A DNA stretch of 64,000 nt from Mesocentrotus franciscanus (lineage: Eukaryota; Echinodermata; Echinoidea; Camarodonta; Strongylocentrotidae): positions 5,692,270 to 5,756,269 of the forward strand of contig CP137686.1 in assembly GCA_037976565.1 (NCBI GenBank), read 5' to 3'. The notes under the pieces were generated by a model that worked only from the letters and a program-made list of their open reading frames with translations, ran no database searches and was not told the origin of the DNA. Position 1 is the first letter of the stretch. Each line of letters starts with the position of its first letter. Of the stretch, positions 51,601 through 59,208 are shown piece after piece. The translations under genes and the position numbers were made by a program.

Positions 51601-54600
51601 TCTTGTATCATTCAAAATTATTATGAAATCACAAATTACAAATTGTCATTCAAGGATTTCTGTAAGGTTATGCAAGGGTTTTCATGGTACAGTGGTGTAC
51701 CTATCCTTTTCTAATTAACGTTATCATTGTGCTTAAAGGGGAAGACCACCCTGAAAATAAGTTGTTTTAATACAAGGAGAAAAATGAGAAGAACAGATCA
51801 GTGCAGGTTAGAGAAAGATCAGACAATAAATAAGAAAGTCATGGATTTTTAAAATCCATAACTTTTCATGAAATACTTCAAATCTGTGAGTTGAATTGGC
51901 AATGCAGTCTCTAAATATGATCTCACCCCCTCACATGTTATCCTTTGTTGAATGCAAGAAATGTCATTAAATTCCATTTTGATAAAAAAGATTTCTGTAG
52001 ACTTTCTTTGTGCCTATCTTGATCATATATCACGGACAACATGTTCTTTCATGCACCCCCATATATTAAAGATAGGTCTACTATTCCATTAGCATTCAGA
52101 GAAATGGGGATTTTGGGGTCATTCAGATCAGTGGCGATTTGTGAGGGGATGACATCACAATTTCTGACCGCATTGCCAAGTTGTCTTAAAGATTCCATAA
52201 TTTTCATGACTTTGAAAGATTCTTAACTTTCTTATTTGTTGTCCGATTTTTCTCAAACTTTCACTGAATTGTTTCTCTAATTGTTCTGCTTCTATTAGAA
52301 CCAATTTAATATTAGGGTGGACTTCTCCTTTAAAGACCCTATCCGATGAAAATACAACTTTTTATCAATGGAAAGCTGAATGAATGTAGAATACAAATAT
52401 AAAGGAATAAAGAATATTTTCCCTTTCAGTATTGCACAAATGCAAATTAAAACCTCATTTTTGCAGCCCTCCAAATTACAGGGCAACAATGGTCAAATTT
52501 GCAGAAGTTACAGTGACGACATTATTAACATGTGTTCACCTATATAGCTGAGGCGATGAGCAGTGCTTAATTAATGCAAATTCATTGTGAACTTTAACTC
52601 AAGATAAAAGTTCAACGTTCAAGGTCTCGGATTATAGCTTGATGTCTATTGATTAAGATAAAGATTTTATTTTATTGGAGATTTTTTTCAATTGATTTAC
52701 CTTTTTGGGTTTTTTGTATAAAATGTGAATAACTGAATGAATGGAGGAAGAACAATTATACATACCCTAGAAAGATCAGGGCTGGTACTCAATTGAATAC
52801 TTATCTTAAATATATGAGTAATTAATTCACTTTTTCAGCTTTTGTCAATGTATTTTACCCTAAGTTTAAGACCGCTCTCTAGCAGACTGAAGCAAATTAT
52901 TTATGAGACCTTAATTGGCAGTATGTGGTTTTCATATGCCGTAATAATAACCTGCGCACAATTATTTAGCGCACATATAATACGATGCGTTAATTCGCAT
53001 TATTACAATGCTTTTCAGTAAGTATTTTGCCTTAAAGTTTGCTTGCTTACGTAAAATGTTCAAATGTAATCTGAATACAAGTTAAGACATGTTACTTATC
53101 CAAGCAAAATGTTAAGTGAAATACTGACAAATAATAATTTTGATCGGCACTGTATGAAGCCATGGAGATGACTCTGGTCATAGTTAGACAATGCTACCTA
53201 TGAATTTTCATTCAAGGTAAAAAATTAGGGAGTTTAGAAGGTATACCTGCTTTGCTTTAAACTCTGCAGCCATAGCACTGTATGTAGTGATGACAACATC
53301 TTGTTGTTTAAGATAATCAGCCTTCAATTTCTTCTTCTCTGCTCCATGGTACAGACATACATTCACCTGCGCTTCATCTGCTACATGTTCATGGAATTGA
53401 TCCTTTAAAAATATTTATTAAAAAAAATTTTTTTTTTTAATTAGTAAAGATGAAAAATGACCATAAATTGGAAAAAATACCTGATTAGGAAAGAAAAGAA
53501 AAAATAAGGTTTTCTATTCATTTTGTACGCAAATATATATAAACAAATTATCCATTTACACACCCTGACATAACTCAATGACTCTTAGAGATCAGATTAT
53601 CATCCTAGCCTTTCCATATTTGATCCGCATTTGGTTAAAACATTTTCGGTGGTTCTAAAGTTGTCTCTGTAACAAAAAATTTGGATGGATAGATAACCCT
53701 CAAAACATAACGCGTTTTGCACTATGGTGGCACAGGCAAAAAAAAAAAAAAAAAGCACATTTAGTAACAGGAAATAAATTTTCATTTACATTCAAAAATA
53801 ATGAGAATTTGATTTGTACCATTGTGCAGATTTGGCTAGACTGTATACATATGCCTTAGCCATCCATATATACTCTTGGTTCCCCATCACATTTTGGGCT
53901 AATTTTTTCAACTTTTTCAACTTCAAAATTTTCAAATATATAAAATTGTACCTTAAGACGCTTGGTAGTGGGTTCTCATGGGGAATCCGACACCATTTGG
54001 GTGTTAAACCAATAACAGGTGTTGTCAACCACCAGGATTAGCCTTCAGTTTATGACTAACAGGCTTTATGTAATGCTCTGCATTTTCCATCAATCGTCCC
54101 ATATGGTAAAGTCATTATTTTACATCTCCCTCACTCCAAGACTCTCCAAGAGATAAGGGGGTTGATAGGACTATGTGTTTGATGTGTGCAGACTTGTACA
54201 CCTATTGATGGTATTCCCACCAAGTCTGGTGTCAGCAAATTATAAATTTCTGAACATGGAAACTGATGACCCTCTCACTAGTTGATAGTTGAGTTTTTTT
54301 GCAGAGGGCGCTACACAAAATGTGTTTTTTGTAGGATAATGAAAAACTGAGTGTCAAATTTGAAAGAATATACAATTTAAATGACAAAATCATCTTTGTT
54401 TGATCAAAATCGGTTCAAAATGGCTGAATTATCCCTAAAAATTTTAACTTATATATGCATGATCGATTTTAGCAAAGCATTTGATCATATCAACCATGTC
54501 ACAGCCATCAGGAAAATGATTGACATAGGGGTTGACCGCTCCATTCTTCCGACTATTTGTAGTTTCCTGATGCAAAGAACGCAAACTGTACGTTAATTAT

Positions 54601-57110
54601 CGCGGGGTTACGTCAAATCTTTCCCACCTCACTTGTGGTGTTCCTCAGGGAACCAAGCTAGGACCCATTATCTTCCTGATAATGGTTAATGATGCCATTT
54701 TTGTCTACAGAAAACCGCTGAAAATATGTTGATGATCAAAGCCTTCTAGAGGTTGTCAAGAAATCGGACCCTCCGCAGTTACAAACACACATTGATTCTC
54801 TTGTCGACTGGTGTGAAATAAACGACATGAGGCCCAATCCAACAAAGTGCAAAACCATGCTGATCTCATTCTTGCGCAATGCACCGCCTGCCCCTCAGTT
54901 GGAGATCAATGGTGTTCAACTTGAAGTGGTATCTCACATGAAATTGCTTGGTATAACAATCCAAGATGGGATCAACACATTAAAACCATCGTCAAAAACG
55001 CATCACGCAAACTATTTGTACTGAGTAAACTGAGAAGGAACGGTGTCAACACTCAGGACTTGGTATTGATATACATGATGTACATTCGTCCATGCCTTGA
55101 ATTTGGTGTACCCATTTGGCCATCAAGCTTAACTGTTGTCCAAGCAAACAGCATTGAGCGGCTGCAGAGGAGAGCATTGGGTATTATCACTGGTACATTT
55201 CCCGACACAATGTCTTATGCTCAACTTCTGCAGTCGCTGGGTGTTGTCAGACTGTCTGAACGACGCTCTGTTCTTTGCGAAAAGTTTGCCAAATCCCTGC
55301 TGATATCAGACCGCCACCGCCATCTCTTGCCTGAAACCAGACAAACCATCTCCCGACGCACTCTCCGCAACTCTCTTCAGCTCAATACCCCCAAAATGAG
55401 AACAGAGCGTTACAGGCAATCTCCCATTCCCCACTTCACACGAATCTTGAATTCAAATCTGTAATTATATTTACCCCATATTATCATGCCAATTAACCAG
55501 ATTTAATCAGATTTCACATAGGACTACTCTGTAAGCAATCCTAATTTCAAATATTTTGTATTAATATATTTTTATATTTCTTGGAATAATCACCCATATA
55601 GAAATAAGTTTCTAAAAGAAATGAGAACCAGGCAACAAAATGATCACTTATTAATTTGAAAATGTATGAATATGACATTTAGAAAATGGTGAGAACATAT
55701 TTAACTATTTAAATGTTATAACTGAATAATTACAACATGTTTTATTTTATGCCTATGTGATATTAGTTGTTTAGTAAATTAGAATAAGTAATTGATATGA
55801 AGATTGCTAAAAGTATTGATTTTTTATATTCTTGTATGTATATATAATTTGTAAACTGAATTGTATGAGTCTCCGGACTTTTTATTCAGCATGTTTTTAG
55901 TTACAATAAACCAGAATTGAATTGAATTGAATTGAATTTCTAATATTTGTGGTGCCCCACAAATATTCTGGAAATTTTTAACCAGCCGTTGAAAAACGAG
56001 GTAGCACCTTATACGTTTTATTCCAGCCAATGCCAATATTGGCTTTTTGTTGGCTTTTTCATGTTGGTTATAATACGCACAACCAGCAGGCCAGTGTATT
56101 GTTATAATTAGTTAATTAATGAATTAACGGTCACCGTAATTTGTTTAAAGTGGAGCTGAATTGGTATGATCGTTTTCATCTAAATTCACACATATGGGGG
56201 TCTAAAATTACCTTCATAGCAATTTTAGATTCTAAAAGGGCACTAGAAATGTCATAAATAAAACCAGCATGCACTTTGAAGACATTTGCGGTCTTAAACA
56301 AGAACTCAACTATCCTTTTAAGAAGACAAAGAAAATCGTGATGGCAAGCTCTTCTCTGTACTCACAATCCAATTTGAGATAACCGACAGCGGGCAAATTA
56401 TGAGAGTAGTACGTGGTTTGCCAGCATCTCCATGTCCACGGTGACCTTTAACTTCAGCTCTCATTGGTTTACTAACCTCAGCTCTCATTGGTTTACTAGG
56501 GCCATCCCAGCTAGTAAACCAATGAGAGTTGAGTTTAAAGGGCACCATGGAGTTGATTGGTGGGCTTGGGCCAGGGAGTGGTATCTTGGATGCATCTCCT
56601 CCTGGTGCCTTCTTGCCCTTTCCTTTACCCTTTGGAATACTCTGACCTTTCACCTTGGGTGCTGTGGCAATTTGGGGCGGCTTCATTTTAGCTGCAGCAG
56701 ACAAGAAGAAAGATATCTACATGATCTTCATGACCAAATGAAAACATGCAATGCGTGGCTAGAATACTAGTACAAATATAAATCTGGTCAGGATGAAATG
56801 AAGATTATTCAGTCTAACAAGGCCATGTAAATATTCACAATGGCTTCATAATTTTAAAGATGTGATATCAATAAGCGCTTTGAGCATTGCCTTGGGGTAA
56901 AATGTTGTATCTTATAAATGTCTGCATTATTATCATTATTACCCATACATAGAAATCAGAACAGGCATACTATCATACCCAATGACAACGGCACTCTTAT
57001 TTGTACATGTATGGTTGAAATGATTCTTATCTTACGTACCTTTCTTTTCAGGGGATGGATTGTCATCTGAATCATCACTGAATGTGAACTTTACATTGGC
57101 AGCACTTGCC
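21630..57110 (-). CDS. HLTF: HLTF: SNF2-family ATPase with RING finger, 5' exons absent
   Basis: Exons in transcript order: N 57040-57110, M 56366-56691, L 53247-53402, K 51415-51547, J 45780-45924, I 45446-45625, H 43309-43436, G2 38711-38790, F, E, D (each present twice), C 22561-22741, B 22139-22219, A 21630-21842. All phases agree. Motifs: [16 protein letters not shown] (Ia), VVITTYS, LDEAH (motif II), WALTGTPIQNS (III), [18 protein letters not shown]...CAHVFC...[17 protein letters not shown] (IV), [23 protein letters not shown] (V), DRCHRLGQ (VI). The order and the RING between lobes are diagnostic of HLTF, the Rad5-type fork-remodelling translocase and PCNA ubiquitin ligase. The C terminus ([15 protein letters not shown]) fits human HLTF with ~20 extra residues. 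The HIRAN domain and Walker A exons are not found in the window. Exon N encodes an acidic linker ([14 protein letters not shown]). Confidence 0.92.
22912..23346. repeat. 430-bp foldback element, arms about 130 bp
   Basis: GACATATTTAACGTGATCTC...GAATACTATCCTGTATAGAC on the left is mirrored by GTCTATACAGGATAGTATTT...CATGATAAATATGTCC on the right. It is intronic, between HLTF exons D and C. The second copy of the block retains its right half (from 34326) with a further insertion inside it. Confidence 0.85.
23475..23587 (-). CDS. HLTF: HLTF exon D, copy 1 (motif IV)
   Basis: Encodes [18 protein letters not shown] and then [17 protein letters not shown], the start of the second helicase lobe. The donor is AC|gtaagt; joined to exon C it reads [16 protein letters not shown]. 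Copy 2 at 35231-35343 is nearly identical but ends AG|gtaagt, which changes the junction codon from Thr to Ser. Confidence 0.9.
23760..24885 (+). mobile_element. L2/CR1-like LINE fragment, 5'-truncated and decayed
   Basis: Broken frames between 23771 and 24743 encode reverse-transcriptase C-terminal parts: [48 protein letters not shown] and [16 protein letters not shown]. The last is typical of the L2/CR1 group, as is the 3' end GTGCTGTGGATCATCATCAT. It is antisense in an HLTF intron and absent from the second copy of the duplicated block. Confidence 0.85.
25289..26365 (+). mobile_element. Minisatellite-bearing rolling-circle-like element, family 1 copy 1
   Basis: Starts AACTAGATGGAACTTC, with the subterminal word ATGCCTCCGCC at 25326. 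About five units of ~145 bp follow, each with TGACCTTTGACC, CTAATCAGTTCATTGGCTCT and GCGATCACAAGCTATTTTT. Next come ACGT and GGAC simple repeats (26282-26318). It ends in a hairpin ATGCCTCC-G-GCTAC-TTT-GTAGC-GGAGGCAT (26336-26365). No protein is encoded. Confidence 0.8.
26412..26561 (-). pseudogene. HLTF: Third, degenerate copy of HLTF exon E
   Basis: GCTTACCTTAACACTAGAATG and CTGTGTCTCCATTCTTAGTA match the donor end and middle of exon E (31131-31190), separated here by about 90 bp of foreign sequence. The rest of the exon is lost. Confidence 0.65.
26580..30480 (+). mobile_element. Near full-length but decayed LINE (ORF1, endonuclease, RT)
   Basis: Broken frames in order: an ORF1-type protein (26729-27257; [16 protein letters not shown]), an APE endonuclease (27630-28047; [35 protein letters not shown]), a linker (28519-28950), then RT (29103-30100; [41 protein letters not shown]). 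Many stops and frameshifts interrupt it. A ~66-bp tandem duplication lies at about 26655-26787. It is a jockey/CR1-like element related to the one at 1660-3760, and is absent from the second duplicated block. Confidence 0.88.
30690..31015 (-). mobile_element. tRNA-derived SINE and associated interspersed repeat
   Basis: On the minus strand, TAGTCTAGTGGATAAGTC (A box) and CAGGGTTTAAAATCC (B box) mark a tRNA-like head at about 30940-31012. The body runs to about 30690. A related, shorter segment lies at 35560-35830 in the second copy of the duplicated block. Confidence 0.65.
31139..31261 (-). CDS. HLTF: HLTF exon E, copy 1 (second half of RING)
   Basis: Encodes [16 protein letters not shown], a linker and EWHSSAK, which aligns with the HLTF segment CPLCRNDI...MEWTSSSK. 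The donor is a strong gtaagt. The copy at 35859-35981 differs at several residues ([13 protein letters not shown]) and has a weaker gtatta donor. Confidence 0.9.
32116..32217 (-). CDS. HLTF: HLTF exon F, copy 1 (first half of RING)
   Basis: Thirty-four codons with the zinc ligands [15 protein letters not shown] and the helix IGEVIMTEK. Phase 0 at both ends. Copy 2 is 38017-38118 with one visible change (LNSVQ to LKSVQ). Confidence 0.92.
32805..32883 (-). pseudogene. HLTF: HLTF exon G, copy 1, frameshifted
   Basis: 79 bp, against 80 bp in copy 2 (38711-38790). One T is missing from a run of T near 32855-32858 (four here, five in copy 2). Copy 2 reads [20 protein letters not shown] and joins both neighbours in frame; copy 1 shifts and stops shortly after. 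A homopolymer sequencing error is a real alternative to a true mutation. Confidence 0.85.
33241..33403. mobile_element. 163-bp MITE with empty site in the paralogous copy
   Basis: Starts GGGGCGTTTCATGAAAC and ends GATGAAATGCCCC. It is flanked by CCAGG on both sides (33236-33240 and 33404-33408). The other block at about 39145 has a single CCAGG and no insert, so this is a clean insertion with a 5-bp target duplication. Confidence 0.9.
33826..34325. other. Assembly gap, 500 N
   Basis: Exactly 500 unknown bases, the usual size for a gap of unknown length. It separates the two copies of the HLTF D-G block. Confidence 0.99.
34440..34985. mobile_element. Insertion with a ~60-bp-arm palindrome
   Basis: Interrupts the right half of the foldback repeat, which is intact at 23214-23346. 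TTACCTATACAAGGCAT at the left recurs inverted at 34805-34830. At 34840-34975 two arms (CAGGGCTT...GACCATATTGCCC and its mirror) form a long hairpin around GTCTAGTGACTCG. Confidence 0.7.
35859..35981 (-). CDS. HLTF: HLTF exon E, copy 2
   Basis: Same 41 codons as copy 1 with substitutions. The donor is GCTAAG|gtatta, weaker than the gtaagt of copy 1. The acceptor is preserved. Confidence 0.8.
36823..37980 (+). mobile_element. Rolling-circle-like minisatellite element, family 2
   Basis: Starts AACTAGAAATATCGC. The subterminal GTATCCCCCGGCAGT at 36866 is the exact reverse complement of the last bases ACTGCCGGGGGATAC. The interior has ~150-170-bp units (GGCAGCATCACC, GTGTAGATTATACCAAGATA, AATTTGAAAGAAATC) with TGACCTTTGACC variants, then CGGCGG repeats. 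The 3' hairpin is CCGGCA-TAC-TGCCGG. The empty site at about 32081 in the other block shows insertion without target duplication. Confidence 0.85.
38711..38790 (-). CDS. HLTF: HLTF exon G, intact copy
   Basis: Phase 1 in, phase 0 out. With exon H it reads [15 protein letters not shown] and continues to FLSQGADE, then exon F (ECCICL). This is the only copy of exon G that keeps the frame. Confidence 0.9.
39190..40400 (+). mobile_element. Rolling-circle-like minisatellite element, family 3
   Basis: Starts AAGAAGTGAAACGC. The subterminal GTCTCGCCTGC at 39210 is the exact reverse complement of the end GCAGGCGAGAC. Three diverged units contain TGACCTTTGACCTTGAC, ACATGATTGGTGATACTTGA and AAGTTTCATGGAAT, followed by GCCGCC repeats. 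The 3' hairpin closes on TGC-TAC-GCA. The empty site at 33446-33456 (TGCATAAAAATG) shows insertion between T and A without duplication. Confidence 0.85.
40721..40740 (+). repeat. Interstitial telomere-like repeat
   Basis: Three TAACCC units plus TA, the complement of the metazoan telomere repeat. It lies exactly where the CTACCGCAA-type MITE is broken. Confidence 0.9.
41450..42872 (+). mobile_element. Rolling-circle-like minisatellite element, family 4
   Basis: Seven to eight units of about 140 bp (ATTCGCATATTTAATGAGCT, TGACCTTTGACCTACATACT, AAATTTGATTAAAATCCGTC, GTTATCGATCGGAAACCAG) run from about 41790 to 42780. GGAC/GGAA simple repeats follow (42795-42825). The 3' hairpin is ATCCCCTC-CGAC-TTC-GTCG-GC-GAGGGGAT (42841-42869). 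The left boundary is uncertain. Confidence 0.75.
44032..45356. mobile_element. 1.3-kb TIR element (GGCCCATATTCAATAAAC family)
   Basis: Left end GGCCCATATTCAATAAACTT; right end AGTTTATTGAATACGGGCC. Both subtermini carry many TCTTAG/CTAAGA words, which form extended imperfect arms. The centre has no ORF that I recognise. It is intronic between HLTF exons I and H. Confidence 0.85.
46018..46681. mobile_element. Foldback element with ~210-bp arms, TATA target duplication
   Basis: Begins CCGTGTGAGTC and ends TTCACACGG. The arms match through AGAAAATTGCTAATTATTT, AAAGAGTGTTTTATCCC, CCAAATCATTTGGTATCAT and ATGAACAGGAGGCATTG. TATA flanks both sides (46014-46017 and 46682-46685). It interrupts another repeat that reads ...GTCACTTATA / TAGCGCCAAATCC. 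Confidence 0.92.
48835..51205. mobile_element. TTAA-flanked TIR element carrying a large insertion
   Basis: AGGAAAACTAACCCC at the left and GGGGTTAGTTCTCCT at the right are inverted repeats, each next to TTAA. Comparison with the fragment at 8512-8740 shows about 1.7 kb inserted between roughly 49430 and 51150. Confidence 0.8.
49428..51150 (+). mobile_element. 1.7-kb insertion, possibly a solo LTR
   Basis: The insert starts TGTAGTGTCTTGAG. It contains four ~84-bp repeats (CAGTCTTTC at 50655, 50739, 50823 and 50899), most with CTATATAAATAG, then an AATAAA at about 50994. It ends near CGTCCTGCCA. TG...CA ends, TATA-like boxes and a polyadenylation signal fit a long terminal repeat, but I cannot show a clean target duplication. 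Confidence 0.4.
51737..52329. mobile_element. 593-bp TTAA-flanked MITE
   Basis: AGGGGAAGACCACCCT at the left and AGGGTGGACTTCTCCT at the right form 16-bp TIRs with two mismatches. TTAA lies on both sides (51733-51736 and 52330-52333). It is in the HLTF intron between exons L and K and has no credible coding content. Confidence 0.9.
53969..54276 (+). repeat. 320-bp dispersed repeat, copy 3
   Basis: Same family as 5530-5852 and 11925-12200. It abuts the left end of the element at 54283. Confidence 0.85.
54283..56316. mobile_element. GGGATAGTTGAGTT TIR element split by a LINE
   Basis: 54283-54448 and about 55940-56316 together match the intact element at 20127-20669 in reverse orientation. The right end reads AACTCAACTATCCT then TTAA and lies 50 bp from HLTF exon M. 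Confidence 0.88.
54449..55940 (+). mobile_element. 5'-truncated non-LTR retrotransposon nested in the TIR element
   Basis: Reverse-transcriptase remnants: [52 protein letters not shown], then an open stretch at 55060-55464 with [44 protein letters not shown] and [18 protein letters not shown]. The DD motif region is frameshifted. It ends in a (GAATT)n tail near 55915-55940. Confidence 0.88.
56451..56528 (-). repeat. Direct and inverted repeats inside HLTF exon M
   Basis: A 24-bp direct repeat (56451-56474 and 56475-56498) encodes SKPMRAEV twice. The second unit overlaps a perfect 18-bp inverted repeat (56482-56499 against 56511-56528) with an 11-base loop. Both lie in frame in the linker before motif Ia. 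Confidence 0.92.
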
Positions 57111-57389
57111 CTGCAAATGGAAATACAGCAATGTGGAAAATATTAACATTAATATGCTTGACTGATGAAAATATCACCGAAATATGCCTGAGCGTGGAAT
57201 TTATCAAACAAATGCACTTGGAAATTATCACCAAATACACTGTATGATTAAAGAGCTGAGTGATTTGTAAAAAAAAAGATGGTTTTTATTCTATAATCTA
57301 TAATATCAATATGCTTTTTGAATTTAAAAAAAATCAATCCGGAAGTCTGTTAAATTTGAGTTTATAATTTTGTTTCTTACGTACACTAC

Positions 57390-57454
57390 CCAATTTGTTT
57401 CTCCAGCTCCTTCGTTAAACGATCAATGTGACCTCTATATGCAAATTTTGGCAT
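57390..57454 (-). CDS. Candidate alternative first coding exon of the truncated HLTF
   Basis: An ATG at 57454-57452 has an in-frame TGA shortly upstream and opens 21 codons (MPKFAYRGHIDRL, then TKELEKQIG). A GT donor at GG|gtagtg has exactly the phase needed to join exon N. The joined product would be 698 residues, lacking HIRAN and Walker A. The donor is weak and I know no homologue of this peptide, so it may be chance. Confidence 0.3.
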
Positions 57455-59208
57455 ACTACGTCATCGTCATGACTCGACCGGACCTACGCTATGCATGCTA
57501 TATTTACCGTATAATGTGTTCGCAATGTGTACACGAAAACTTACAAAATCTGGACTGGTGATACGACTATGTAAAAGATTCCTCCTAAAATTCAAGAAAA
57601 AAGAGATGCTAGCCTTGATGAGTGAAAGATGTATCGCATTAATCCCAGTTTCCTCTATGAGATTCACAGAATTTAGTTATCTATTGCCAATGCGAATTGT
57701 TATGATGATGATGATGGATGTTGCATGGGTCAAACATGCAGGAAAACACTTCACATAAACATTTTCCTAGTTTGACAACTTCACAAAATTCATCTTCCCA
57801 CTGAACAATCATATCCTGTCGGTAATTAAATGTTTTGATTGAAGTTTTATTAAAAGCTTGGGGTTGAATAGTTTTTGGTGTATAAATGACCGTTAGATCT
57901 AGCTTTATACGCTGCGACTGTGCGAGCCGTATACAGCAGAGCGAGTGACGAAATTGCTCAAGCGTTGTGCGGGCATTTTCGGTGGCCAGCTGAAGCAAAA
58001 TGAGTGGCCGCTGGCTAGCTAGCTTCCATCTTTGTTCTGAATCGTATTCAGACTTTGACCCATGACTCCGGCGTGGAGATACCCTACTATAACATACAAA
58101 AAATCAACTAAATCTTCATCAATTGTTTAAATAATGGTCATGATTTAAAAGACATTATCTGTCTTACCTGTTTCATGTCAATTTTCTGATCTTTTTTGGA
58201 GCATTTTTCGGATGCGCGCACGTGTGTGAAGTTAGCGACTGTAATCTCAGATCCTCATTAAATTAATGTAAGTAATTCACATTACGATGATGATCAGCAT
58301 CATCATTAGAGTCGCTCACTTCACGTACACGCGTGTGTATATTTTTATACTGTTGTTGTGAGAGACACCGGGACCAGTAAAATCCTTGCAATAACTTCTC
58401 ACAAATTTCACCCATTTGTTTTGTCGGCTGGGATCCTTGTTTAAACTCAGAAAGCCGTAAAAACTTGCTGTCTTGTCTCCAGATGTTCTAGTACATCCGT
58501 AAACGATTCAGTTTGTCGGCATTTTGCCGAATATCAAAAGAAACAAGTTTTTACTTGAGGTAGTTTTCAATGTGCTGTTTGTACAGTAATTCGCGGGTAA
58601 TTTCGATCTGCCAGCGATCAGCGGTAAACACTCCGCATGATAACGTCACATCCCTGACCTGCTGTCACGTGACTGTTAGTAAGCTTTTCAGAATTGAGTG
58701 CTTAATTGCGGTGGCTGAAAATTGCCAATAACACTTAATTTAAAAAAAAAGGTAAATGAAAGAATAAAATGACATCGATTTATTTGTTCAGTATATATCA
58801 AAAATGGTATACAGGTACACAACATTAATTTTTATTTTTGAACACATCAAAATACGAATAACTCAGCTCTTTAAGTGCATGACTGCCAGCTTTCAATCAG
58901 TGAAGGGGAATTCCACATGAAAAGTGCAAAATCAGCTAATTTCAGATTTATATCAATAAAAATGAGTCCCAAATAGCCAAATCCTTAAAGGCACTACCGG
59001 TATGTCCCATTTGCAGCCAACATAAAATTCTGTAGAACTTTGCAGGAATTATGACTATGTCAAGTATGTCCTATCTATGAAATTTAAACGTTAGCAGTGT
59101 CCTAGTATTCAAATCATGCAAGGAAACCGTTAACTTTCTAGACTTCACTGTCAGACACTATTGAGTAACTGAAATGACTTCTTTTTTTCTTTGGTAATAA
59201 CATACATA
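57455..59208. other. Stretch without recognised exons, suspected breakpoint zone
   Basis: The 5' exons of HLTF and the 3' exons of SMC6 would both be expected in or around here; I find neither. An inverted repeat with 26-bp arms (58215-58240 and 58308-58333; GTGTGAAGTTAGCGACT against GTCGCTCACTTCACG) is present. Confidence 0.5.

Noticed and set aside
53792..54028. Minus-strand ORF beside HLTF exon L
   Set aside because: Overlaps the 320-bp dispersed repeat and has no recognisable domain.
56432..56770. Plus-strand 112-codon ORF
   Set aside because: Antisense shadow of HLTF exon M, whose frame and splice sites are well supported.
57681..57998. 105-codon minus-strand ORF considered as a missing HLTF exon
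   Set aside because: No HIRAN or Walker A motif, histidine run from a simple repeat, and no suitable splice phase seen.
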